From the NCBI GenBank assembly GCA_028752905.1, contig JAQNBH010000004.1, positions 2,340,610 to 2,404,609 on the forward strand: a stretch of 64,000 nt of DNA. Reading direction: 5' to 3'. A model generated the notes under the pieces. That model was not told the DNA's origin, made no database searches, and worked only from the letters and a program-made list of their open reading frames with translations. Source of the stretch: Cladorhizidae sp. MBARI D1340-BT2. Its lineage: Eukaryota; Porifera; Demospongiae; Poecilosclerida; Cladorhizidae. The translations under genes were made by a program, and so were the position numbers. Position 1 is the first letter of the stretch; each line of letters starts with the position of its first letter. This document shows, piece after piece, positions 11,051-23,208 of this stretch.

Positions 11051-11560
11051 AAAATAGTACCAAATTATTCCTGATATGGAGCAGCGTCTGGTCAAGAATA
11101 TCAATCCCCCCACAACGCGATCCTATAGCGGCCATAGTGTGCAGTACTCAGAGAGACGAAAGTTCTAACTGTTCCTTCAGACATCCGACACTTCTCTTTA
11201 ACCATGCGCGTCAACAAGTTGCGGTAAAGTAGAAGGATGCGCATGAACACAATTTGCCCCACCTACCTATCTAGCGTTCTCATTAGGTTAGCGCACCCTA
11301 TATCTTAAAAGGGCAAAAGAGAACTTCACTTAAGTGAAATATGAACACAAGATAATGATACAATTTTGGCTTGGCAAAGGCAGAGGTAGGCAACTGCATG
11401 AGGAATAGAGAATAGAACATTAACACAACAGTTGAAGGTTGCAAGACGGGTTAAGACAGGTATGAACTATTTGATGAGAGGCAGTTATGATGGTTTGAGC
11501 TTCCAGGTCGAGGGAGGTGAGTGGCAGTGTCTTGTTAAGTGAGAGTCATGCAGCTGTAGT
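11051..11560. other. Unique spacer, nothing recognised
   Basis: No supported gene or RNA. The first half is somewhat GC-richer (for example near 11110-11160 and 11200-11240), but no tRNA or other structured RNA could be drawn. Confidence 0.4.
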
Positions 11561-11572
11561 GAGGAGCAGGTG

Positions 11573-11806
11573 CTAGGGATCCAATGGCAAGAGCACTGAT
11601 AATGATTTCCACAGAAACTGCTCTACGGATCTCTTTGAATCCAGGTGACTTGGAGCATGCTGGTATAACTCCTCTTGCTCTCCTTCCCAATTTTTGCATT
11701 GGGCAGGCAGTTGTATGTTTTTGTGTGTTAAAGGAACAGTTAGTTCAATGAGGCTGATCTCTTCTGCTCTTACTATGACCAATATCTGGGGGGGAAGAGG
11801 TGTCAA
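11573..11806 (-). pseudogene. Possible retroelement-derived fragment (ELTVP motif)
   Basis: A 77-codon frame contains EISLIELTVPLTHKN. A segment of the type 'IELTVP' followed by a Lys/Tyr-rich helix is familiar from proteins encoded near the 3' ends of some retroelements in invertebrates. Similarity is limited to this short stretch and the frame ends in non-coding sequence. This is a weak call. Confidence 0.25.
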
Positions 11807-11869
11807 GAATTTTCGCGGGGAAGGTAGGTGGTGGACTGTCCAAAGTTCTCATCCCAAACAGATCCGCAT

Positions 11870-12068
11870 AATGCTTCTCTCGTGGTTGGAGTTCTTCCAT
11901 CAGATCCATGGCAAGTTACTTCAAGTAACTATCATGATGGCATGTGTATCTCCGAGGCAGATGCTCCTCTGGTTGGAGTTGTTCCATGACCAGTGTCTTC
12001 AGGGAACTATCATGATGTGTGTAGATGCTCTCTCATTGTTGGAGTTGTTGCAACAGACCCATGACCAG
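11870..12068. repeat. Imperfect ~70-bp direct repeat, about 3 copies
   Basis: Three diverged copies share GGTTGGAGTTSTTCCAT, AACTATCATGATG and AGATGCTCTC. It ends at the left terminus of the hAT element at 12073. Confidence 0.7.
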
Positions 12069-12639
12069 TCTCCAGGGACGTATTTAGGGGGGGCAGGGAG
12101 GGGCAATCCCCCCCCCCCCCCCCCCTGATATATTTGGCTACAAAATTCACAGAGGCCCCCCCAAAATAGGTGAGGTGGGATGGGATGTCAAGAGTTCCAT
12201 AATCAGTACATGTATTAATTAAATACATGTATTAATTAAAACATAACCCTGTTAATTCCAGCTGTCTGTGGAAAAAAAAAATTTGCCATCTAGCTGCCTG
12301 CACAACAACAAGAATTATGTTAAATTGGTGGGCCCATCATACTTGCAGCTGTCATGATGCTAAGTGCAAGTCTGATTATTACAAGCACTGATACATTTTG
12401 TAAGCTAGACCTCCTGTTCCACATATCAACACTATAGCCAGATGTATAGGCATTGATTGTACTAATGACTAATTATGGGTTAACAAATTTTAGGTCGAGC
12501 CTTGGCCACTCCTGTACCTGCCCATACTCCTCCAAAAGCCAAAAGACAGCTTAAATAACTTCATTGGTATTAATGCTCCATATGTGATTCATAGTGGTAG
12601 CTATATGAAAGTAATGATGAAGAAATGATGTAGGGAAAA

Positions 12640-14990
12640 TGAAGATAACTCCCAAGTACATGATGAAGAAGGTCATGATGAAGACGGTTATGATGAAGAG
12701 GCTCATGATGAAGAGGCTCATGATGAAGAGGATGAAGAGGCTCATGATGAAGTGGCTCATGCTCATGATAAAGAGGATGAAGAGGCTCATGTTGAGGGGG
12801 CTTATGATGAAGAGGCTCATGTTGAGGGGGCTCATGATGAAGAGTCCCTTCATGATGATGATCTACCTGAAATGGATCTCTAGCAACTGCAAGTCCTATT
12901 GTCAAAGATTATTTTGATCCCAATAATCCAGCACTTTATGCTGGAAAGCATTCCTTATTGGATATCGATGACAAGCTAACACTCTTGACGTCTAAATTTA
13001 AATGCCCACCTAATGTTTTGTTCCCTGTCACTTCAGGGAGAAGATTTAGTCTAAGCTGGACAGCCATGGTTGCGTTATAGCATATCAAATGATAGTGCAT
13101 ACTGTCTGCCATGCCTGTGCTTTGCAAGTGTAGACACCAAATCCCCGTTTTCTTCCATGACTTTAATAAATGGAAGAAAGCTCTCGGCAAGAAGGAGCCG
13201 CTTATTTGATAAGCACAAGGAGAGTGAAGCACACAAACTAGCAGATGAGAAAGCTTGTCTTTTCCTAAAAACTCAACAACCTGGTTTAGATGTTGCTTCA
13301 CTAATGGCCAAAGAAGTGGGAATTCAGCAGGCCCATACTAAGAATGGTCAGATGTGGTTGTAGCCCTTGGTAAGAGAGGCATTGCTTTTCAAGGTAATTG
13401 GGACAAGATCACAAAAACTGAAGATGGAAACTTCGCTTTTTTGTGAACTGGAAGTCACAGCTTGACACAGATCTTAAAGAGCATTTTCAGCATGCTGCTA
13501 GGTATATTTCACCCATAGTACAGAATACATGTACAATAATTTCCATATGCGAAGGTGCTATTCGTGAGAATATTTTATCAATGTTTTCATCATACTGGAG
13601 TCTCATGGGTGATGAAACTGAAGACCTTTCAAATGTGGAACCGGTTAGTATCTGTGCAAGCTTTGTGAAGTTTATGAAGAATTCCTGTGGTTTACAAAGA
13701 TGGATGCTCAAACAATTGCTGATGCTTTGCTCTCTACACTTCAGTCTTTTCTAATTGGTCAAGGGTATGATGGAGCCTCTGTAATGAGTTCAAGTAGAAA
13801 TTGAGTACAGGCTAAAAATATCCCCATGCCACATATGTTCATTGCCGTTCACATGTTTTGAATCTTGCCATTTGCAGAAGTTGTACGGGTGTGCCATCTA
13901 TCCGTAACCTTTTTGATGATATTCAAAAGTTGACATGGTTTTTGTCTGGTAGTGCCAAGCATAATTTTTTTTTTGAAGTTGCATCTACTGACCAAGAAAA
14001 GAGCTTCTTGACTTCTTGATGATTGAAGATGATGATGAGCTTAGTGAGTCTTTGACTGAAATAGAAGCAGGTTCAAGGAGGTATCATGTGCCTAAATTTT
14101 GTGCCACCAATTGGAGTGCAAGGGTGAGAACTCTTTCAGCTCTTGTAGCCCAATATGTCACAGTCTTAGAGACCATGGGCAGAATCAAAGATAGTAGCAG
14201 GGGAGAAGCTATAAGTGATGCTTGTTGATATATGCGGCTTCTATAAGATAGCCAATTTGTTGTCACACTGGTTGTCACACAGGCAGTTCTTAGTTCAGCT
14301 AGCAAATAGTGTGATCTTGCAGAAGCCTACAGGGATGTAAACACTGCAAAGAAATCCATTCAGGATGCCAGAAAAGATGACTGCTAGGAGAAAGTTTGGA
14401 GAAGAATTGAAATGCTAGCCTTGTAACAATTGTGAAACTACGAACTGCTACTGTTCAGCACCATCGAGCTAATGCAGGACAAGTTAGCCAGATTCCTTCT
14501 GATTATATACTACAGAATCAATGTATTTTTGGACCATGTGGTTGAGCAGTTAGAAACACGATTTTCCAATGAGCATAAGGAGCTTAATCTCTGATACCAC
14601 TATATTTATCCAAACTGAGAAGCAGTAAAATTATGGGAAATTTATGTGCTGGGAAGAGAAGACCGACTTCCCTGTTGAATTAACTAAATCGAAAAAGTTT
14701 TATGGATCTGTTTCACCTAAAAGGAGGCCAGGTACAACTAGCTGTGCTCTCTATGTGTAATCCTTAGCAATTAATAAAAATTTAACAGTCTTTTTAACTA
14801 TACCTGTGGGAAGTGTATTTGTGAGAGATCTTTTTCTGCTCTTCTTCGTCTAAAGCTTTGGACATGTTCTTCAATGAAAGAAGAGTGGTTGAGTGGATTA
14901 GCAATGCTCTTGATTCATCATGACACTGAATTTATTCCATCATCAGAGGATATTTATGAAAGAAAGGCTAACTGAAGACAAGTCAGTAAA
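12640..14990 (+). pseudogene. hAT transposase pseudogene (TTF zinc finger / DUF4371 type)
   Basis: Coding blocks lie in order but in different frames with stops. An acidic DEEAH repeat comes first (12650-12850). A TTF-type zinc-finger segment follows (FPVTSGRRFSLSW, then after a frameshift AYCLPCLCF, ~12935-13150). Next are a DUF4371-like transposase segment (YWSLMGDETEDLSNVEP near 13590-13650, then GQGYDGASVMSS near 13760) and the C-terminal dimerisation motif (CERSFSALLRLK near 14820-14860). The order matches ZMYM1/P52rIPK-like hAT transposases. At least four frameshifts or stops make it non-functional. Confidence 0.85.
12650..12850 (+). repeat. 15-bp coding microrepeat (GATGAAGAGGCTCAT)
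   Basis: About a dozen imperfect copies encode Asp-Glu-Glu-Ala-His in the frame leading toward the transposase zinc finger. The 15-bp length keeps the frame. It probably expanded inside the N-terminal region of the transposase gene. Confidence 0.85.
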
Positions 14991-15249
14991 ATAAAAATGA
15001 GATAACTGTCAGAACCGTGAACAGTATTGCATTTCTGTATGTTTTTGTTGAGGTGTTCTAATGCTGTAATGTCTTTTTAGCCTCGTATATATGCACTTCT
15101 CAAAATTCACAGTTTTAGCTGCATACTTCACACCTATGGCCTATAGTATGCAACCGCCTCTCCAGTCAAATTTTCTTAGGTAACTGCCCCCCCCCCCCCC
15201 CCCCTTCCGGTCAAATTTTCCTAGATACGGCCCTGTTAAGGTAGTTTAT

Positions 15250-16465
15250 CATTTATCATGTGAACATCAAGCATCAATTGTTGGCTGGGCTTACATTTTG
15301 CAACGGCACAATATCAGCCATTTGCGCAAATCACGGCCATATCTTATTTCTTATCAACAAATCTCATCTCTGCCACCTCTGTATCACTGGTACTCCAATT
15401 CAGCTAGTCAGTGCTTCATCTCTATCCTGGACCACAGTGACCTGGGGATCCTCATTGCTTCATCTCTATCCTAGACCACAGTGACCTGGGGATCCTCATT
15501 GCTTCATCTCTATCCTGGACCACAGTGACCTGGGGATCCTCATTGCTTCATCTCTATCCTGGACCACAGTGACCTGGGGATCCTCATTGCTTCATCTCTA
15601 TCCTGGACCACAGTGACCTGGGGATCCTCATTGCTTCATCTCGATCCTGGACCACAGTGACCTGGGGATCCTCATTGCTTCATCTCTATCCTGGACCACA
15701 GTGACCTGGGGATCCTCATTGCTTCATCTCTATACTGGACCACAGTGACCTGGGGATCCTCATTGCTTCATCTCTATCCTGGACCACAGTGACCTGGGGA
15801 TCCTCATTGCTTCATCTCTATCCTGGACCACAGTGACCTGGGGATCCTCATTGCTTCATCTCTATCCTGGACCACAGTGACCTGGGGATCCTCATTGCTT
15901 CATCTCTATCCTGGACCACAGTGACCTGGGGATCCTCATTGCTTCATCTCTATCCTGGACCACAGTGACCTGGGGATCCTCATTGCTTCATCTCTATCCT
16001 GGACCACAGTGACCTGGGGATCCTCATTGCTTCATCTCTATCCTGGACCACAGTGACCTGGGGATCCTCATTGCTTCATCTCTATCCTGGACCACTCCCA
16101 TATCTTCTAAGACCTGTAAATTACTTGGTCTTCTCTACATCATTTCTACTGCTATTCAGACACTTCTATTCTTCTTCGCCTCTATTATATGCTTCTCTTA
16201 TCCATTCTCATCTGGAGTACTGTTCTTTGCTCTGGGACCCCCATCTTTCTATACAATACTTTGCCTGTAAATTATGCAGTGAACATTGGCCCTGGGACTA
16301 TGCTTCTCTTCTCACTAAGCTTCATCTTCCATCTCTATCATCTCGCCGCCGTAATAACATAGATTATCCTTTTAGCCTCCCACCATGCCAACCTTCCTGC
16401 TTCAGCCTCCGATCCTTTCACCCCTGTAATCGGCTGCTAATCACATACAGAACTCGGGCCCAATA
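15250..16465 (+). pseudogene. Non-LTR retrotransposon (LINE) reverse-transcriptase fragment
   Basis: Two pieces of one reverse-transcriptase C-terminal region flank a tandem array. Left piece (15270-15420): FLINKSHLCHLCITGTPIQLVS, the strand before the 'YLGV' motif. Right piece (16093-16465): LLYASLIHSHLEYCSLLWDP, then LHLPSLSSRRRNNIDYPF, matching the 'RPHLEY...VWDP' and 'LPSLEERRR' motifs of CR1/Jockey-group LINEs. The array monomer itself encodes DLGILIASSLSW, the 'DLGVxISSDLSW' motif that should join the two pieces. No start or catalytic YxDD motif is present, so this is a dead 3' fragment. Confidence 0.8.
15425..16092. repeat. Minisatellite, 44-bp unit, ~15 copies, grown from LINE coding sequence
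   Basis: Near-identical monomers: CTGGACCACAGTGACCTGGG plus GATCCTCATTGCTTCATCTCTATC. In one frame each reads DHSDLGILIASSLSW, the reverse-transcriptase motif expected at this position. 44 is not a multiple of three, so expansion destroyed the frame. Confidence 0.95.
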
Positions 16466-16639
16466 AATTGATGCAAAGGCACACACTATGACCACACCCA
16501 CAGTAACTGCATTGTCATATATAGTGAATGATAAACAATTAAAAAAATGTTCAGTTAACTAGTCTAGGTCCTACTATGGTCCAGTACAGAAAAGTACCAA
16601 AAGTATTGATACAATGCTCAGAATCTGAGGACCACCTCT

Positions 16640-19255
16640 TGTAGGTCTAAAGAATCAAAGAATCTGTTCCTTATGCACATGAAGGATCAATAGATTGTTA
16701 AGTCTCCTGCTTCATAGTGGCTCTAAGATAAGTTTTCACTCAAAGAAGTGCACTGAATGACCTTTCTGATGTGGCATTAGTTGCAGGCATCACCATAATC
16801 AATTGTAGCACCCGGACTTTGCCTTAAAAGGTCCCCCCTTAGCAATTGAATATGCCTTGAAATGATCCCTGATATCAAAAATTGCAGTTGCTGAGGTAGC
16901 CATGTTGTTCTTTTGCTGAAATTCAACACCAAAATTTATAAGTTGAGCTTTCAGAACATCTGGATTAAAATCATCCTTGCAGAAGTCACACAACTTTAAA
17001 TTCTTCCTCAAAATCTGCTGCATAACTGGCCTTGATAAGATACTGTTCCAACTTGCTTATAACTTGGTTAATCAAAGCGGTTCGCAATACAGTTAGTAGT
17101 ATTATCTACAGTTTCATAATAAAGCTGGCGATAGTGATCCTTTGGAGTTGGTAACTCTGGTCACCAATATCTGCAGATTCAGCAAAATTCAAAACTTTTG
17201 TCCAAAACAGGTCATAAGCTTCTGGGTTGCGTGTACGCTGCAGTGTAGCTTTGCAAGTTGCTGGCTCAGCAGAAGATGTTGTTTTCTTCTGAATTGTTGA
17301 ACTTAAATTGCCAGAGTTACGCAAGACCATTTACCCAAGGACAAATAAAAATTCAAAAGTTTGCATCTGAGCACATACCCCATTAATTCGTGCTTTGGTC
17401 TGTGTATCCTTAACAACATCTACCGCCTCTTCCCATGTTTGCAAAAGAACTTCATAGTTACTTATAACACTGGCTAAAGCATCAGCTCACAAAGTCCATC
17501 TGGTTGGACAGAGGAATCTCATTCCTGCCGAGTGAGAATCATGGATTAAATCATGGTGTCTTTTTAATTCTCTAAACATCTCTTCTCTACGTGGGGAGAA
17601 TTTTATAAGTTTAGTGACTTCATGGGTTACATCCCCAGGCATTTTTAATGGTTAGATACTTTTATGGCATCATTCACTACAAGATTTATAGAGTGGCCAT
17701 AACAATGAGTATAGAGTGCCCGGGGCTCTCCAACCCCTGATCTAACTCCACTCATTGTACTGGCTCCCTCATAGCATTGTCCACGGACTTTGGAGAAAGG
17801 AATGTTGAGTCTACAGAGAGAATCTTCCATAACTTTTTTTAATGTCATAGAGTCAATTGATGGGACCTGATAAAGTCCAAGGAACTCTTCAAATACGTCG
17901 AAAACGTCCATTACTGACCGAAAACCTAAAGTTGCTTGCTCACGATTAGAAACATCAGTCATTTCGTCCATCATTATGGCACGGAATGGAGATGGCTGAA
18001 GGGAGCTAGCAATTCCCCTCAACACACGCACAGCCATGACTTTCAAGATTTCGTTTTGGATGTCATGGGATGTATATTTGTTAGTTTTCTTCATACTATG
18101 GGATCTTCTTCAGCCAGTCATATACTCTGGGATCTTCTTCAGCCAGTCATATACTCTGGGATCTTCTTCAGCCAGTCATATACTCTGGGACCTTCTACAG
18201 CCCGTCATATACTCTGAGACCTTCAGCCAGTCATATACTCTGGGATCTTCTTCAGCCAGTCATATACTCTGGGACCTTCTTCAGCCAGTCATATACTCTG
18301 GGATCTTCTTCAGCCAGTCATATACTCTGGGATCTTCTTCAGCCAGTCATATACTCTGGGACCCAGTCATATACTCCGGGACCTTCTTCAGCCATACTCT
18401 GGGATCTTCTTCAGCCAGTCATATACTCTGGGATCTTCTTCAGCCAGTCATATACTCTGGGACCTTCTTCAGCCAGTCATATACTCTGGGATCTTCTTCA
18501 GCCAGTCATATACTCTGGGACCTTCTTCAGCCAGTCATATACTCTGGGATCTTCTACAGCCAGTCATATACTCTGGGACCTTCTTCAGCCAGTGATGTAC
18601 TCTGGGATCTTCTCAGCCAATCATATACTCTGGCATCTTCTTCAGCTTTCACCCTTAAAAATTACCATCTTCTTCATTAGCATCACCTCTAAGGGCTAAT
18701 CCCTGTCTAGCCAAAAACCGTATACTTGACATAATTTTAATCAACATACTTCTGTTGATTTCCTTTTATTTTCCATACTCATGGGATAATTGCTCACCAA
18801 TGCTTATAGTAGATGCCGGAAGAGTAATTTCATTTCAACAGCCTGGCGATGGCTTAGACTTTGCTCAGGTTTTCTCAATACCATAGTTGCATCTTCCCAA
18901 TTACAAAATCCTGTGGATACCTATAAAAAGAACAGGCAAGAGTTGGACTGAAAGTTTATTTAGTTAGATAGCAAGCTACATGAAGTCAGGCACTGACTTA
19001 CAAACACAGAGCTCGAGATTCTCTCATCTTCTTCTGCTTGAAAGTAGTTACACAAATGTGGCAATAAGCAACATCCTTCTTCTCATCATACTGTAAGAAA
19101 GTCCACTGTTTCAGCCAAGATGTTTGAAAAGACCTCGCTACAACTTTTTTCTTTCCAAAAAGTATTTTTGGGAATGAAAAGCTGTCAGTAGGATGAGGAG
19201 GAGCAGGTGGAAGATCAGGCAAAACTATTGCATCTCCAAAATGAGTAGCTGCCAT
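16640..19255 (-). pseudogene. hAT transposase pseudogene (hAT-2)
   Basis: Coding blocks run on the minus strand. An N-terminal TTF zinc finger starts at Met 19255 (FGKKKVVARSFQTSWLKQW, then AYCHICVTTF). RVYDWLKK follows and is now expanded as a tandem array. Next are TNKYTSHDIQNEIL (18094-18040) and the catalytic-domain motifs MMDEMTDVSNREQ, RGQCYEGASTMSGVRSGV and HCYGHSINLVVNDA (18000-17650). CPTRWT lies near 17500, and a dimerisation-domain tail (LLILHVHKEQI) near 16670. Stops and frameshifts separate the blocks. CAGGGCCGG on the minus strand at 19446 could be the 5' end; the other end was not found. Confidence 0.85.
18095..18645. repeat. Minisatellite, 29-bp unit, ~18 copies, inside hAT-2
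   Basis: Monomer GGGATCTTCTTCAGCCAGTC plus ATATACTCT, with some truncated copies. Read on the minus strand it encodes DPRVYDWLKK, exactly the segment expected before TNKYTSHDIQ in this transposase. The in-window relative at 24.4 kb reads RVFEWLK before ANKYTSAEIQ. A long plus-strand open frame (18036-18680) is a by-product. Confidence 0.93.
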
Positions 19256-19610
19256 AGCAAAGTAAAACTAACACTGACTAGCAGCCAAACTATGATAGAG
19301 CATGCAGCTGCACCTGATGTCATGTGACATGTGGTTTACATTGATTGTCATGTATATAATGTGTTGATAATAATTGTCAGACAAATCTAAGCCCAAATGA
19401 TGCAGAGGCCAAAACCTTTGCAAACTTTGCAATTCTTCCGGCCCTGGAACTGATTCTGCTTACCTTTCATTTTCCCCTATGAAATTAATTCCCTTGGTGA
19501 CTATATTCAACATTCCTTTATCAGCACACTGACTTTGAACTCCTACAATAATCACCTTAATAATCACTTTAATACGTTCCCCAAGTATTTGTTTTTAAAT
19601 TTATACTTTT
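19256..19610. other. Non-coding, nothing recognised
   Basis: Upstream (on the minus strand) of hAT-2, probably its 5' non-coding end and flank. Confidence 0.4.
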
Positions 19611-19679
19611 GTGCGGCCATTGTGGGGGCTTTGCACGAGATTGTTTGATTTGTTGTTATTTGTGTTTGGATGTGTTTCT

Positions 19680-20130
<451 letters not shown>

Positions 20131-20164
20131 AAAATCGACACCCCACCCCCCCCCCCCCCCCCCC

Positions 20165-20540
20165 AAAAACACCCTGCAGTCTGAGTGTTTTCTATCTGGA
20201 TGATGCCCTCTGGGAGGTGACTATGAAGATGTATTTCATGATCTCAGGACCATCGAGGTTGAAGCAGGTGCTCTGAGAGGATGATTGGGATAGAGGGGAA
20301 AAGAGAGGGGGGATATGTTTTGGGGTGGGCCTGGAGGCGAATGGTTTTGTTGGCGACATCCATTGTTGATGCCCGGTGGAGGGTCTGTAACGTTTAATTT
20401 GTTCCCCCCCAAAAGTTGTTCCTCCCTTATCGAAAGTTTTGTTCCCACTCTAGCCCTACCCCTAGCCCTAGCCCTAGCCCTAGCCCTAGCCCTAGCCCTT
20501 TATTTTTCAAGAGGGAACTATTTTTTCAAGTAAAAAGTTC
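20165..20540. repeat. Unique spacer with CCCTAG hexamer repeat (20452-20502)
   Basis: Short unique sequence, then about eight copies of CCCTAG. It resembles the metazoan telomere repeat CCCTAA with one base changed. No gene is seen. Confidence 0.8.
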
Positions 20541-21850
20541 CACTATGTGATCTAGAGGCAGTAAAGGTGATCTAGAGGCAACTAATGTGACTAGAGGCAG
20601 TAATTTCTACAGGCAGTAAATGTGAAGTAAAGTTGATCCAGAGGCAGTAATGTTGACCTAGTAAATGTAATGATGATCTAGAAGCAATAAATGTGATCTA
20701 GAGGCAGTAAAGGTAATCTAGAGGCAGTAAAGGTGATCTAGAGGCTGTAAGGATGATGGTGATCTAGAGGCATTAAAGGTGATCTTGAGTCAGTAAATGT
20801 GGTCTAGAGGCAGAAAGGTGGTCTAGAAGCAGTATTGGTGATCTAGAGACAGTAAATGTGAACTACAGCCTGTAAATGTGATCCAGAGGCAGAAAATGCG
20901 ATCTAGAGGCAGTAAGATGATCTAGAGGCAGTAAATGTGATCTAGAGTCAGTAATGTGATTTAGAGGCAGTAAGGGTGATCTAGAAGCAGTATTGGTGAT
21001 CTAGAGACAGTAAATGTGAACGAGATCCTGTAAATGGTGATCTAGAGACTAAATGTGAACGAGATCCTGTAAATGTGATCTAGAGGCAGTAATGGCGACC
21101 TAGAGGCAGTAAAGATGATCTAGAGGCAGTAAATGTGATCTAGACTCAATAAATATGATCTAGAGGCAGTAGAGGCAGTAAAGATGAACTAGAGGCAGTA
21201 AATGTTATCTAGAAGCAGTAAAGACAATCTAGAGGCAGTGAACATGATCTAGAGACAATAAATGTGATTTAGAAGAGGTAAAATTGATGCAGAGGAAGTA
21301 AGGCTGTAAAGATGATCTAGAGGCAGTAAACATGATCCAGAGAAGGTAAATGTGATGCAGAGATAGTAAAGGCGATATAGAGGCAGTAAAGGTGATCTAG
21401 AGACAGTAAATGTGACTAGAGGAAATAAAGTTGATCTAGAGGCAGTAATGGTGATCTAGAATGTAATCTAGAGGCTGTAAAGATGATCTAGAGGCAATAA
21501 ATGTGACTAGAGGGAATAAAGGTGATCTAGAGGCATTAAAGGTGATCTAGAGTCAGTAAATGTGGTCTAGAGGCAGTAAAGGTGATCTAGAAGCAGTATT
21601 GGTGATCTAGAGACAGTAAATGTGAACTACAGCCTGTAAATGTATTCTAAAGGCAGAAAATGCGATCTAGAGGCAGTAAGATGATCTAGAGGCAGTAAAG
21701 GTGAACTAGAGTCAGTAAATGTGATCTAGAGGCAGTAAAGATTATCTAGAGGCAAACTAGAGACAATAAATGTTATCTAGAAGTGCTAAAATTGATGTAG
21801 AGGAAGTAAATGTGATCTAGAGGCTGTAAAGATGATCTAGAGGCAGTAAT
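20540..21850. repeat. Degenerate minisatellite, ~20-bp unit, ~60 copies
   Basis: Monomer GATCTAGAGGCAGTAAATGT, highly diverged and with indels. It is one of the oldest-looking arrays in the window. Confidence 0.93.
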
Positions 21851-21933
21851 ACACTGCTCAAGTGCAACCGCCTTGGGTGCAGTCTGGAAAAAAGATCCAT
21901 AACCTGATCTAGATCAATATGATGCTGGTAATG

Positions 21934-21970
21934 CAGGGGCGTAGGAAGCAATTTTAAAGTGGTAAGGCCA
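21934..21970 (+). mobile_element. hAT-like transposon end (solo)
   Basis: CAGGGGCGTAGGAAGC followed by AAAGTGGTAAGGCCA resembles a hAT terminal inverted repeat reading inward to the right. It may be the 3' end of hAT-3. A related AAGGGCGTAGGAAGC with GGCCTTACCACTTT lies near 25313-25360, in the same orientation, so the two are not a simple pair. Confidence 0.4.
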
Positions 21971-22066
21971 TTCGAAGCAATGGTCCAAATGCTGAAGGTT
22001 GTAGTTCCAGTTTGGGAGTGAGTAAAGGGAGGTATATATTGGTATGTACTTAATTATTGTATGTAC

Positions 22067-22928
22067 TTAAGGGGTCCACTACCCCAAAAAACAAAAAACA
22101 AAAAAACACAACTTCTCTCTGCTTCAGAATTTTTATTTGAAATCTTGTATGTTGTGTACCTATACACAGACCTACCTTCTGGTGCTGTGCCAACTACCCA
22201 GCTACAACTGATCCAGACTTAGTGAACATTTAAGATTTCACGAGGACGGTCATATTTGGAGAGTAGTTTACTTTGGGATTTCACAACTTACCACAGGGGA
22301 AATTACAAAGTATGAAACACAATATATCATTAAGTTTTTTTTAAATAGTGTGATCATGGATTTTAAAAACTATTGCAATTTCTTGGTAGCATTTTCATTG
22401 TTTTTTTGTACCGGTTGACATCATACTTGCTTAAAATTAAAAACAGAGAATGTCATCTTGTAGCTCTCATTGAGAGGAAACAGAATCTATATAATTTTGT
22501 CTGATTACTCCAAATATGAAGCAGGGAGAACCGTCCTTGGGCAATTTTTTCGGGACAGGCATTTTAAGGACTACTATAATATTTCAATGGTTGAACTGAC
22601 CATACCATTAAAAAAACACTAAAAGTGGTATACATATACATACTAGAAAAATCAAGAATAGGGAGGGGAAGTTTGGTCTGTCCTATATAGGCTGCTTCCT
22701 AGAATCACTGGTTTGCTTCCCTTGTCGGTGTCCACGGCCATTGAAACTCACTATTACGTGAAGCGTCTTCTTCGCAAATCGGGAGTACTCAAGTTAATAT
22801 AAGTCCAGAATGGAGCATTCAAATCTTCTCCAATTTGGAAGGCAGCATCTTGCATGTACTGTCATCATCTTTTGGGGGGGAAAACAAAAAACCAAAAAAA
22901 TGTTTTTAAGGGTAGCGGACCCCCTTAA
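22067..22928. mobile_element. TTAA-flanked non-autonomous DNA transposon, 854 bp
   Basis: TTAA at 22067-22070 and 22925-22928 brackets terminal inverted repeats GGGGTCCACTACCC and GGGGGTCCGCTACCC. The interior is AT-rich with no coding sequence. A TTAA target duplication is typical of piggyBac and some Kolobok/Sola3 elements. Which one mobilised this copy cannot be told. Confidence 0.8.
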
Positions 22929-23208
22929 TTGTAATTATATATAACAAAAAAAAGGATTACCATTTCTTATTATAAATTGCTGGTATCATATCTCTGTGTA
23001 AGAACTCCTCACCTCCAGAAATTTAAAAGAGAAATTGTCCATCAACCTGGACACATCAGCATCAAGTCAACTGAAATTATTTTCTCTCTTACCAACTGAA
23101 TAATGTATTATATAATATATAGTTGTGTGTGGTATTATTTTCTTAAAAAATTAGTGCCAAATAATTGTGTAAAATTAGGAACAGTAAAAGATTGATAGAA
23201 TTATTAAT

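Larger units (their letters stand above)
12073..15235 (+). mobile_element. Degenerate hAT DNA transposon (hAT-1), ~3.2 kb
   Basis: The left end reads CAGGGACGTATTTAGG and the right end, on the opposite strand, CAGGGCCGTATCTAGG, so 14 of 16 bases of a terminal inverted repeat match. Both ends are followed by poly-C/poly-G runs of ~18-20 bp. The interior holds decayed hAT transposase coding sequence in the plus direction. The 8 bp flanks (CCAGTCTC and TTAAGGTA) do not match, so the target duplication has decayed, or one end belongs to another copy. Confidence 0.75.

Noticed and set aside
20452..20502. True interstitial telomere
   Set aside because: The hexamer is CCCTAG, not CCCTAA, and the tract is only ~50 bp. 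It is recorded as telomere-like only.
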